The translations under genes were made by a program, and so were the position numbers. Below are positions 33,198 to 41,029 of a DNA stretch of 64,000 nt, in pieces. The notes under the pieces are model-generated. The model was given only the letters and a program-made list of their open reading frames with translations, had not been told where the DNA came from and did not search any database. Source of the stretch: Natrialba sp. SSL1 (GTDB lineage Archaea > Halobacteriota > Halobacteria > Halobacteriales > Natrialbaceae); NCBI RefSeq assembly GCF_001861355.1, contig NZ_MASN01000037.1, positions 1-64,000 on the forward strand, written 5' to 3'. Position 1 is the first letter of the stretch; each line of letters starts with the position of its first letter.

Positions 33198-34895
33198 ATG
33201 ACAGACACAGCCGACTACACCGGTTCCGATCTCTTCGTCGACGCCCTCGAGCAGTACGGCGTCGACTACCTCTTTGGCAACCCCGGCACGACCGAACTCC
33301 CGCTCATGGACGCCGTCAGTCAGAGCGAACTCGAGTACATCCTCGGATTGCACGAGGACGTCGCTGTGGGAATGGCCGGCGGCTACGCCCAGACGCGGCG
33401 ATACCATTCCCATCATGACGAGTCTATCCTGCCGGTTGGCGTGGTGAACCTGCATATCGCGCCCGGGCTGGCCCACGGGCTGGGGAACCTCTATGCCGCG
33501 AGCATCACCGGCGCGCCGCTGGTCGTGACGGCGGGCAACCACAGCACGGACTTCCGCCACGAGGAGCCGATTCTGTCGGGCGACCTGACCGAGATGGCCG
33601 ACCAGTTCTGCAAGTGGTCCGACGAGGTGCTTGACGTAGAAGCGCTGCCGACGATGCTCCGGCGGGCGTTCCGCGTCGCGATGACGCCGCCGACCGGCCC
33701 CGTCTTCCTCGGGCTGCCACTCGACGTGATGCTCGCCGAGACGGACGCCGAGCCGGAACGGCTGGGGCCGATTCCGAACGGCGGGAGCGGCGACCCGGCG
33801 CAACTCGAGCACGCCGCCGAGTTGCTGGCCGAGGCGGACGACCCGGTGCTGGTCGTCGGCGATCACGTTGCGCGCTCGGGGTCGGATGCGGTTGCGGCGG
33901 CGGTCGACCTCGCGGAGACGACCGGGGCGCGCGTCCACGGCGAAATTCTGGCCTGCGAGGTCGACTTCCCGACGGATCACGAGCAGTGGGTGTCCTACAT
34001 CCCGCCGAACGACAGTCTGGCGTCGATGCTGATGGATACGGACACGATCGCGTTCGTGGGCTGTTCGACGAACACGACGCTGACGCGCTACGAGGAGACG
34101 CTGGTCGATCCGGAGACGACGTGCATCCACGTCGGTGACGACGCCTGGCAGCTCGGGAAGAACCAGACAGCGGACGCGGCGGTTATCGGCGATCCCGGGC
34201 TGGCGCTGCAGGAACTCGACGAGCGCGTCTCGTCGAAGGTTTCTGATGAGACCGTTACGGAGCGACTCGAGACGGTCGCTGCAGTGAAGGAGATGGTCGA
34301 CGCCAAGATGGCTCAGATGGGCGACGGCGACGCGGAGGACGACCCGCGGGCGTCGAAGGCCGAACTGGTCGACGAGCTAGAGCGGGCGGCCGGCGACGCC
34401 TACATCGTCGACGAGGGGGTGACCTCGAAGTACGCCATGCTGACCCGCTGGGAGCTCGCGCCGGAGCAGTACATCTCGAACAAGGGCGGCGGCCTGGGCT
34501 ACGGGCTGCCTGCGGCCGTCGGAGCCGCTGTGGCGGAGGGCCAGCGCGATGAGCCGCGGGAGGTCGTGGGCTTCATCGGCGACGGCTCGTACCTCTACTA
34601 CCCGCACTCGATCTACAGCGCGGCGAGACACGACCTCGATCTGACGGTAGTGGTCTCGGACAACCGCAACTACCGGATTCTCAAGGACAACACGCTGGGG
34701 CTGCTCGGCGGCGAAGAGGGGGAGTACGACTTCGTCGGGATGGACTTCGAGCCGCCGGTGGATATCGTCCAGAACGCACAGAGCCACGGGGCGCGGGCAG
34801 AACTCGTGGAGACGCCCGACGAGATCGAGGACGCGGTGTCGGCGGCGATGGAGCGCGAGGGGCCGGACGTGCTAGACGTGCTGGTACACGACTGA
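33198..34895 (+). CDS. Thiamine-diphosphate-dependent enzyme (acetolactate synthase / decarboxylase type)
   Basis: The 565-aa protein has the three-domain ThDP decarboxylase layout. The N-terminal Pyr domain has YLFGNPGTTELPLMDAV and the catalytic Glu in LHEDVAVGMAGGYAQ (about residues 51-65). The central domain shows DDPVLVVGDHVARSGSDAV. The C-terminal domain has GGGLGYGLPAAVGAAVAEG and the diphosphate/Mg motif GDGSYLYY...DNRNY. The start is the ATG at 33198. The C-terminal sequence fits benzoylformate decarboxylase- or acetolactate synthase-like enzymes; the substrate is unclear. Confidence 0.9.
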   Translation: MTDTADYTGSDLFVDALEQYGVDYLFGNPGTTELPLMDAVSQSELEYILGLHEDVAVGMAGGYAQTRRYHSHHDESILPVGVVNLHIAPGLAHGLGNLYAASITGAPLVVTAGNHSTDFRHEEPILSGDLTEMADQFCKWSDEVLDVEALPTMLRRAFRVAMTPPTGPVFLGLPLDVMLAETDAEPERLGPIPNGGSGDPAQLEHAAELLAEADDPVLVVGDHVARSGSDAVAAAVDLAETTGARVHGEILACEVDFPTDHEQWVSYIPPNDSLASMLMDTDTIAFVGCSTNTTLTRYEETLVDPETTCIHVGDDAWQLGKNQTADAAVIGDPGLALQELDERVSSKVSDETVTERLETVAAVKEMVDAKMAQMGDGDAEDDPRASKAELVDELERAAGDAYIVDEGVTSKYAMLTRWELAPEQYISNKGGGLGYGLPAAVGAAVAEGQRDEPREVVGFIGDGSYLYYPHSIYSAARHDLDLTVVVSDNRNYRILKDNTLGLLGGEEGEYDFVGMDFEPPVDIVQNAQSHGARAELVETPDEIEDAVSAAMEREGPDVLDVLVHD

Positions 34896-34923
34896 GAGAT
34901 GACCGTTTAATATCCGTGCACAA

Positions 34924-34938
34924 GTTGAGAATCTCGAC
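34924..34938 (+). terminator. Terminator candidate after the ThDP gene
   Basis: GTTGAG pairs with CTCGAC around an AAT loop (one G-U pair) 29 bases after the stop, followed by CTCTTATAGG and a T-rich tract. Confidence 0.45.
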
Positions 34939-35080
34939 CTCTTATAGGCATCTATTTATCGATGACACTCTTATTTAATAGCTATTCAGATTAAAATATA
35001 TTATTCGATGCTGGTTTTAAATGAGCCTATTTGAAATCCAAGATAGATTGTGGACCGTTCCTATGTGCCGCATCAACAAC

Positions 35081-35088
35081 AATTAATA
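35081..35088 (+). promoter_or_regulatory. TATA-like box for leaderless RT transcript
   Basis: AATTAATA is centred 26-27 bases before the ATG at 35111, the distance from TATA to start site in archaea. With no Shine-Dalgarno near the ATG, the message is probably leaderless. Confidence 0.5.
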
Positions 35089-35110
35089 GAATTGGATCAC
35101 GACCGAACAT

Positions 35111-36748
35111 ATGAGATTATCTGAGAGTTTAAATCTCGAACTTGCCTGGGATAAGAGTAAAAGGAATATTGATGACAACCAGAAGGTGTTTGTCAACAAC
35201 CCACACATAACTGATATAATAGATAATGATGAAAATAAACAGGATTTTATACGGAGTTTATATTACTCTATTGAGGATGGGTACTTTCCGTCAGATGCAC
35301 GTGTCATAAATGTTCCAAAAAGGAATTGGAATATACGGCCTGGAAGGTACTTGGAAATTAAAGATGCCACTCTATATTCTGCAATTGTGATTGATATGTA
35401 CGATGACATAAGGAAGAGGATTAAGTGGTCTAGCAATGATTGTAGATATTCTCGAATATTATTAGATGACATTGATGGTACAAAATGGATGGAAAAACCT
35501 GTTCAGTCGTGGAAGAAGTATAATAAGAAAACACGAAAGTTAGCGGAAGAATATGATTATGTAGTTCTAACAGATGTAAATTCATATTTTGAAAATATTG
35601 ATCATAGATTATTAGATTCGAAAATACGAACAATCTATGATAACGACAATATTAGATCTCTATTAAGAAACTGTCTACGTCGATGGCATCGCCCCAAATC
35701 GCGTGGACTACCACAAGGATATTACCCCTCGAACGTACTTTCTGAGTTATATTTTGACAGTATTGACCGTGGGCTAAAATCTAAAGGAATACACCATGTT
35801 CGGTACAGTGATGATTTGATCCTGTTTTGTGAAGACAAAGAAGAAGCCATCAACTCACTAAGATATTTGATAAAGATCTATCGTGAAAGCGGTTTGTATT
35901 TGAATAGAAAGAAAACAAGGGTTCTCTCATCTGAAGAAGCATTAGAAGAATTCAAAAACCCAAAAGATGTGATCTCTGAGATAAATAAGAAGGTTGGTGA
36001 CCGAATTGAACGTGAGAAAGAACAAAAACGGAAGGAAATAAAAGAGAAGAAAAGGAAAACGGGGGGTGTTACCGTTGATGATGTGAAAACAGAGGTGAAA
36101 TTACCATATACGGATGGGGGTGTTGTTTCATATTCCAAACTAAGTGATGACGAAAAAGCCAAGGTTGTAGAGAAAGCTTTTGATAAGCACATACAGGATA
36201 AGGAGTCAGTAGATGGCACTCTCTTTAGATTCCTAATTAGGAGAATGGGTTATCTCAACAGTTACTATGCAGTCCCATACTGCATGAAAAGGATAGAAAA
36301 CGGAGGACCAGACATTAGGAGAATTCTTGATAAATATTTCTCCAACCTCGACAATAAGGAAAGCCTGGCTGGGAAAATGATGGAGATGATCCTGTCGGGA
36401 GATGTACCCTATGAGTATCATGAGTTTGCTATTGTTCGTTGGATCTTTCAAGCAGGTATCAGGAGCAAGGAAATAATAGGAGGTATGAGAGAATTGCTGA
36501 ATAGAGATTATGAAATCAGAGAGATAAAAAATTACATTATATCCTATTTGGGTGAACATGGAGAGGCAATTGACATAAAAGCCATATTTGATAGATATCC
36601 TAGGACAAGCAATGATGTTCGGAAGTCAATTATCTTAATGGGTATCCGGAATATGGAAAGTGGTATGAGGGCTACTATTTATAATCAGGCGAAAACCGAC
36701 CATCAATATTGTGAGTTTTCAATAGACCTTGCCAAAGAAAAAGCATAA
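35111..36748 (+). CDS. Abi/UG-type (defence) reverse transcriptase
   Basis: The 545-aa protein has an RT domain at about residues 60-275: VINVPKRNWNIRPGRY (RT1), the first catalytic Asp in VVLTDVNSYFENIDH (D155), GLPQGYYPSNVLSELYFDSI (RT4) and VRYSDDLILFC (Y-x-D-D, 232-235), then GLYLNRKKTRVL. GLPQG-xxxS-NVLSE and YSDD separate it from group II intron RTs (GxPQGG, YADD), retrons (no VTG thumb motif) and DGR enzymes. Residues 285-320 are a basic coil and 345-545 are alpha-helical, HEAT-like, as in Abi and UG defence RTs. It stands alone in the AT-rich island. A function in anti-viral defence is inferred from the family. Confidence 0.93.
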   Translation: MRLSESLNLELAWDKSKRNIDDNQKVFVNNPHITDIIDNDENKQDFIRSLYYSIEDGYFPSDARVINVPKRNWNIRPGRYLEIKDATLYSAIVIDMYDDIRKRIKWSSNDCRYSRILLDDIDGTKWMEKPVQSWKKYNKKTRKLAEEYDYVVLTDVNSYFENIDHRLLDSKIRTIYDNDNIRSLLRNCLRRWHRPKSRGLPQGYYPSNVLSELYFDSIDRGLKSKGIHHVRYSDDLILFCEDKEEAINSLRYLIKIYRESGLYLNRKKTRVLSSEEALEEFKNPKDVISEINKKVGDRIEREKEQKRKEIKEKKRKTGGVTVDDVKTEVKLPYTDGGVVSYSKLSDDEKAKVVEKAFDKHIQDKESVDGTLFRFLIRRMGYLNSYYAVPYCMKRIENGGPDIRRILDKYFSNLDNKESLAGKMMEMILSGDVPYEYHEFAIVRWIFQAGIRSKEIIGGMRELLNRDYEIREIKNYIISYLGEHGEAIDIKAIFDRYPRTSNDVRKSIILMGIRNMESGMRATIYNQAKTDHQYCEFSIDLAKEKA

Positions 36749-36805
36749 CCAATCCTTCTAAGAGATACACAGATGTGAATTCAGAGCGAGTAAAGCCAGG
36801 TCAAC

Positions 36806-36880
36806 CAGTTTCTTAAGCTCAATAGTTATTTATCTAACCTATAATAGAAAGAATCAACCTGATATCGAGTAAGTAAACTG
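36806..36880 (+). ncRNA. Long-range AT-rich stem downstream of the RT gene (candidate)
   Basis: CAGTTT-CTTA-AG-CTC (36806-36820) can pair with GAG-TAAG-T-AAACTG (36867-36880), leaving small bulges and enclosing about 46 bases. It lies 58 bases after the RT stop and within the same AT-rich segment. It may be part of an RNA that works with the RT, or only a 3' element of its mRNA. Confidence 0.35.
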
Positions 36881-36950
36881 AAACCGGTATACGTCCTCTT
36901 TCCCTCAAACTAGCGGTAGTTATAAGTCACTACAAGTCAACAATTAGAAC

Positions 36951-37026
36951 GGAAGCCACAACGTGGGTACGAAAGTGCCCCGGGTGCTGGCACACCCGAG
37001 ACGTGGCTTCCAAGCCGCTCCGGCTT
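36951..37026 (+). ncRNA. Compact structured RNA, three-way junction with GAAA tetraloop
   Basis: GGAAGCCAC (36951-36959) pairs with GTGGCTTCC (37003-37011). Within it lie GGGTAC-GAAA-GTGCCC (36965-36980) and CGGGTG-CTGGCA-CACCCG (36981-36998), stacked without a linker. Directly after the closing stem comes AAGCCG-CTC-CGGCTT (37012-37026). The G-U pair in the GAAA stem and the GNRA loop only make sense on the plus strand. A TATA element TTATAA (36920-36925) is 27 bases upstream of the first G, so transcription would begin at the stem. I do not recognise the RNA class. It may partner the RT or be the 5' leader of the gene at 37142. Confidence 0.8.
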
Positions 37027-37051
37027 GTAGCCATGATTCCATACAGCCGAC

Positions 37052-37069
37052 CGGGATATAAACGTCCCG
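37052..37069 (+). repeat. Small hairpin following the structured RNA
   Basis: CGGGA (37052-37056) pairs with TCCCG (37065-37069) around TATAAACG. The loop itself is TATA-like and about 85 bases before the GTG at 37142, so it might instead be a promoter for that gene. Confidence 0.35.
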
Positions 37070-37141
37070 CACGACATCCGACGCGAAGCACTCAACTACC
37101 CGCTGGACCGCGATTCTCACACTCACTCGGAGCTGATCACC

Positions 37142-37636
37142 GTGAGTGACGACGATTCAGTCGCCGAGCCTGAGACTGCTGGTGATCAGGACGCCGACGC
37201 TGTTTCCACCTCCGAGACAGCCACCACCAACGGCGACCCGGCTACCGGCGACGCCAACGACGATGGCGAAGCCAGCAACGGCGACACAGTCAACAACAGC
37301 GACGGGGCCGGCAACGCTGACGCCACAGCCGACACAGCTACCGACAACTCACCAGCCACCAGCAACCAACGTAACACCACTCGCGATTTCAGAGCCACCC
37401 TCGGCCTCGACCCCGACTACACCCCTGACCCAGACACCACCTCGCTGCCCAACTGCCCCCGCTGTGACCACCCCGTCACGCGAACCAGTATGACCAGCCC
37501 CACCGAAGCCATCGCCGGCCCCTGCGGCTGTCAGGTCTCTCCCGGCTTCGCTCGCCGAGCCCGAGCCCGGCGACGCAACACTCGAGAAGGCTCGCAGTCC
37601 GATTCTGGCTCTGACACCGATCACAGTTCGACCTGA
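37142..37636 (+). CDS. Low-complexity protein with C-terminal zinc ribbon
   Basis: The 164-aa frame starts with GTG at 37142. The first about 80 residues are Asp/Thr/Ala/Asn-rich and probably disordered. Residues 100-140 contain LPNCPRCDHPV and AGPCGCQVSPGF, a likely zinc ribbon, followed by an Arg-rich stretch RRARARRRNTRE. The composition is haloarchaeal, unlike the AT-rich RT. Similar Zn-ribbon proteins with acidic tails are common in haloarchaea with unknown role. An opposite-strand frame of similar length is rejected. Confidence 0.6.
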   Translation: MSDDDSVAEPETAGDQDADAVSTSETATTNGDPATGDANDDGEASNGDTVNNSDGAGNADATADTATDNSPATSNQRNTTRDFRATLGLDPDYTPDPDTTSLPNCPRCDHPVTRTSMTSPTEAIAGPCGCQVSPGFARRARARRRNTREGSQSDSGSDTDHSST

Positions 37637-38044
37637 TCTGGTACGATTCAACGTCGGGTAACTCGAGTCGGGTCGATTTGTGCAGACTAACTTGATTTGA
37701 GTCGAGTCAAGTCGAGTCGAATCGGACTCGAGTTGCGGCGAACCACTGGGTGGGTGTGGGCGTGAGTGCTGAGGTGGGTCGGTGGCGACGTGCTGTCTGT
37801 GTGGCAGTATCGATGTCGGCAGTATCGGGGTGGCGACACCTGGCTGTCCCGCTCTGACTGTTATCGCCATCGCTATCACCATCATCATCGCCACTCACTG
37901 CCGCGTTGTTCGTGGGAGTGCACTACACTACACCACACTTTACTCCCGACCCACCGCACAGCACGCCGGTAGACACCGCTACATCCACACGGGACGATCA
38001 CCCGTTTGCCACACGATTAACTGGATGCGTGATATTCACTGCCT
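37637..38044. other. Intergenic stretch with simple repeats
   Basis: No convincing gene. The left part holds an imperfect repeat of GAGTCGAGTCAAGTCGAGTCG type (about 37696-37733); the middle has TCGCCATCGCTATCACCATC-like repeats around 37860-37895 and ACTACACCACAC further on. A plus frame from 37782 with two cysteines and a hydrophobic segment is not supported by a start or by composition. Confidence 0.45.
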
Positions 38045-39277
38045 ATGCACACACCCGAGTCAGTCTGGGAATTTTCGATCACAGACCGGATCAAATTCGG
38101 CACGGGAGCGCTCGACGAACTTGGTGCCGAACTGGAAGCGAGAGCGATCGACAGCCTCGTCGTCGTCACCGACACGGCGCTCCGAGACGCCGGTATCGTC
38201 GACGACGCACTCGAGTCGGTGCCCGACACAATCACAGTCACCGTCTTCGATGGCGTCGAGCCCGACCCCGACGCCGACGTCTACCGAGCCGCGAGAGCGG
38301 CCGTTGCCAGCCACGATCCCGATGCCGTGATCGGGCTTGGTGGCGGAAGCTCAATCGACGTCGCGAAAGCGGCCGGTGCACTCGCCGGCTCGGAGCAGGA
38401 CGTACTCGAGTACGTTGCCCCACCAATCGGTGAGGGCGAACCAGTTCCCGAGTCCGAGACGGTCGTCGTTGCCGTTCCGACGACCGCGGGAACCGGTTCC
38501 GAGAGTTCGCCGGCGGCTGTCGTCTCGCTCCCGGACCGGAAACTGAAGGTCGGCATCTCGAGTCAGCAGCTCTACCCGGAGCTAGCAATCGTCGATCCGC
38601 TGGTGACCGTCTCACTCCCGCCGGCGATCACCGCGGCCTCGGGAATGGATGCACTTACACACGCGATTGAGGCCTACACGACGCGGCGCTACGACGCAAA
38701 AGCCGAACCCGACAGTGCTTCGCAGCGGCCCGATTACGGCGGCCGGACGCCAGTGACCGACCTCTACGCCGAGAAAGCGATCGATCTGATCGGACAGAAC
38801 CTGCGCCGGGCGGTCGACAACGGTGCCGACGTGGAGGCGCGACGGGCGCTGTCGCTCGGCAGTCTCCTCGCCGGCATCGCGTTCACCAACGCAGGTCTCG
38901 GGGCGACTCACGCGATGGCGTACCCCGTCGCCGGGGAGAATCACACGCCGCACGGCGTCACCGTCGCCGTCTTGCTCCCACACGTGATGCGCCACAACGC
39001 CTCGAGTGCGTTCGGCCGCTACGCACATATCGCCGAACTGCTCGGTGAGAACACCGACGGGATGAGTGACCGGAGCGCTGCCGACCAGGCCGGGGCTGCC
39101 GTCGAAGCGCTCGGTTCCGATATCGGCCTTCCCGACGGGCTCTCGGAACTCGGAGTAACGGAAGACGACATCTCGCGCCTGGCCGAGAAGACGACCGACA
39201 TCGAACGATTACTCGTCGGGAACCCGCGCCGTGTCGATCAGACTGCTCTCGAGGAGATTTTCGCAGCCGCCCTCTGA
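38045..39277 (+). CDS. Iron-containing alcohol dehydrogenase
   Basis: The 410-aa protein is a group III, Fe-dependent dehydrogenase. The nucleotide loop is VIGLGGGSSIDVAKA (about residues 98-112). VPTTAGTGSESSP follows, and the metal site has Asp in IVDPLVT, His in SGMDALTHAIEAY and His in NAGLGATHAMAYPVAG...HTPHG. The length fits the family. A small acidic insertion near residue 225 (YDAKAEPDSASQRPDYGG) is typical of haloarchaeal versions. The substrate cannot be named. Confidence 0.93.
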   Translation: MHTPESVWEFSITDRIKFGTGALDELGAELEARAIDSLVVVTDTALRDAGIVDDALESVPDTITVTVFDGVEPDPDADVYRAARAAVASHDPDAVIGLGGGSSIDVAKAAGALAGSEQDVLEYVAPPIGEGEPVPESETVVVAVPTTAGTGSESSPAAVVSLPDRKLKVGISSQQLYPELAIVDPLVTVSLPPAITAASGMDALTHAIEAYTTRRYDAKAEPDSASQRPDYGGRTPVTDLYAEKAIDLIGQNLRRAVDNGADVEARRALSLGSLLAGIAFTNAGLGATHAMAYPVAGENHTPHGVTVAVLLPHVMRHNASSAFGRYAHIAELLGENTDGMSDRSAADQAGAAVEALGSDIGLPDGLSELGVTEDDISRLAEKTTDIERLLVGNPRRVDQTALEEIFAAAL

Positions 39278-39451
39278 GCCAGTCACAGCTACCACCAGTT
39301 GCTACTCCGAGGTGTGTCTGGGGAAGAGGCCGAACTCGAGTACGGTCTGAACCGAACCAGGCCAGATCCACACCGAACGACACTCCGACGCCAGTCCTAT
39401 CGTTCGTACGATTGGCAAAGGAGCAGTGACTGAGCGAGAGCGAACTCCCAC

Positions 39452-40831
39452 TCAGCGGCCGCCGTACTCCGCGTGAAACTGCGCCACGAGCGTCTTCGTC
39501 GCTCGCTTCTTCTCACCGTCGGGAACGAACACGAACGGAATCGGCGTGTCGAACGCCCGCTCCCCGTACAGTCCCCAGTCACCGACCGAACGGGTTGTCC
39601 CGCCGTAGGCGATCGGAATATCCCGCAGCTCGCCCGGCTCGTACTCCGGCACGTACGAGCGCTCGATCCACACCTCGTGGGTCGGCACGTCCAGCTCCGA
39701 CGCGAGCAGGTCCTCGAGCCGGTCCGCGTTGCCGACGAGCCACTGGCCGAACGCCTCCCGGTCTGCATCCACGCGGTCCGCGTAGGCGATCCGGTGCTTC
39801 CAGCAGGTTTTGTGAAACCGCCGCGTTCGGAAGCGGTCGTACAGCGCCGCGAGCGTCGACTCCGGCTGCTCGCGAGCCGTCTTTCGGAGGCGCTCCATCA
39901 GCGTGTTGTCGTCGATTTCATCGCCGATCACCTGGTCGATCGTCACCGGCCGCACCGCGGTGAGCGAATCCAGTTCCTCCAGCATCGCCCGGAGCAACAC
40001 GTTCGCGTACACCGACTTGTGGTGCTGGGTGACCCACATGTACAGCGCGATCCGCCCCTCGAGATAGTTCCCGATGGTGCTCAGGGCCTTCTCCGAGAGC
40101 GCGAGCCCCTCCTCCGGGTGGGCGGTGTAGGCGTCGACCATTCGACTCGTATCGAAGCTCAACACGTCTGCGCCGGTCATCCGGTTGTCCCGCGTGATGT
40201 AGTCCAGCCGGTCGACGTCGATCGGCGAGTGCAGCAGTTGCGCCCCGAGGCCGTACTGCCAGGGGCCGCCGCGTTCGAAGACGAGACTGTAGCCGAGCAC
40301 GTAGCCACAGACCTCGTACGGATCCACGCCGAGCGCCTGCAGCGCCTCGCCGAACTCCTGGATGATGATGAGACAGCCGAGCAGTTCGTGCGAACTCGCC
40401 GTTCGAATCGCTCCATCGTCGAGCCCCGCCTCTGCAAACGCACCGACGAGTCCCGCGTCCTCGAGCCGGCCGTACAGCTCCTCCCGATCGAGGAACTGCT
40501 CCGCCAGATGGGAAAACGGCGGGTGTCCGACGTCGTGGAGCAGGCAGGCGCACTCGAGTGTCCGCTGGATTTCGTCCAGACTGTCGCCGTCGGTATTTCG
40601 GGTGAAGTACGACTGTCCGCGGAGTTTTTCGAAGACGGTGCGTCCGAGGTGGTAGACGCCGAGGCTGTGCTCGAAGCGGGTGTGGTTCGCGCCGGGGTAG
40701 ACGAGGTGGGTTGCCGAGAGCTGGCGGACGTAGCGCAGGCGCTGGAAGGCGCGGGTGTCGACGATGCGGTCGACCAGCGGTTGGTCGAGTTCGATGTAGC
40801 CGTGGACTGGGTCTTTGATCTGTGTGGACAT
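39452..40831 (-). CDS. HD-domain phosphohydrolase (dGTPase/SAMHD1-like)
   Basis: The 459-aa protein begins MSTQIKDPVHGYIELDQPLV, the signature of the YwfO/SAMHD1-like branch. The HD metal site comprises His in HTRFEHSLGVYHL (about residue 53), HD in CLLHDVGHPPFSHL (about 96-108) and the Asp in SPIDVDRLDYITRDN (about 202). Enzymes of this group hydrolyse dNTPs to nucleosides and triphosphate and in some cases restrict viruses. Length is normal. It is encoded alone, opposite to the ADH. Confidence 0.92.
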   Translation of the reverse strand: MSTQIKDPVHGYIELDQPLVDRIVDTRAFQRLRYVRQLSATHLVYPGANHTRFEHSLGVYHLGRTVFEKLRGQSYFTRNTDGDSLDEIQRTLECACLLHDVGHPPFSHLAEQFLDREELYGRLEDAGLVGAFAEAGLDDGAIRTASSHELLGCLIIIQEFGEALQALGVDPYEVCGYVLGYSLVFERGGPWQYGLGAQLLHSPIDVDRLDYITRDNRMTGADVLSFDTSRMVDAYTAHPEEGLALSEKALSTIGNYLEGRIALYMWVTQHHKSVYANVLLRAMLEELDSLTAVRPVTIDQVIGDEIDDNTLMERLRKTAREQPESTLAALYDRFRTRRFHKTCWKHRIAYADRVDADREAFGQWLVGNADRLEDLLASELDVPTHEVWIERSYVPEYEPGELRDIPIAYGGTTRSVGDWGLYGERAFDTPIPFVFVPDGEKKRATKTLVAQFHAEYGGR

Positions 40832-40924
40832 AGGTGATGAGCGTGCCGCTGGCGGGACAACGGCGAGAGATGTGGAGACAACGTGGGCACCCTTTCTGGC
40901 ACTTTCGGTCTGTGTCAGTACTGC

Positions 40925-41013
40925 GGTGGTGGTGTGGTGTGGCGGTGTGGTGGTGGTGTGGTGGTGTGGTAGTGTCGTGGTGTGGTGGTATTGTGGTGTG
41001 GTGTGATGTCGTG
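40925..41013. repeat. GTGGT simple-sequence tract
   Basis: A stretch of about 90 bases consists almost only of G and T in GTGGT/GTGTGGT units with few interruptions. It lies between the 5' end of the HD gene and the 3' end of the TRIC gene. Confidence 0.8.
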
Positions 41014-41029
41014 ATATCGTGACCGGGCG

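Larger units (their letters stand above)
34896..36950. other. AT-rich island containing the reverse transcriptase
   Basis: Base composition drops sharply just after the ThDP gene and rises again at about 36951. The coding sequence uses ATA, AGA, AGG, TTA and AAT codons that are avoided in the surrounding genes. This marks recent acquisition. No flanking repeats, integrase or tRNA were seen. Confidence 0.85.

Noticed and set aside
35111-36748. RT as part of a group II intron, retron or DGR
   Set aside because: RT4 reads GLPQG-xxxS-NVLSE and the active site YSDD; there is no maturase/HNH domain, no VTG thumb motif, no template/variable repeat pair, and no domain V-like RNA was seen.
36951-37026. 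tRNA gene or IS end
   Set aside because: There is no T-loop (GTTCRAN), anticodon arm or CCA-proximal stem of 7 bp in order, and no transposase nearby; the arrangement of stems does not fit a cloverleaf.
36944-37126. Minus-strand 60-aa frame over the structured RNA
   Set aside because: It runs through stems that pair well only as plus-strand RNA and has no start signal or coding character.
37782-38044. Possible small membrane zinc protein (plus frame with CLCGS and a hydrophobic run)
   Set aside because: The hydrophobic run arises from a simple ATCGCC/ATCACC repeat and the frame lacks a convincing start and continues into the ADH gene in another frame.
39473-40837. 454-aa plus-strand frame over the HD hydrolase
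   Set aside because: Composition is Arg/Val-rich shadow; the opposite strand has a complete HD family protein.
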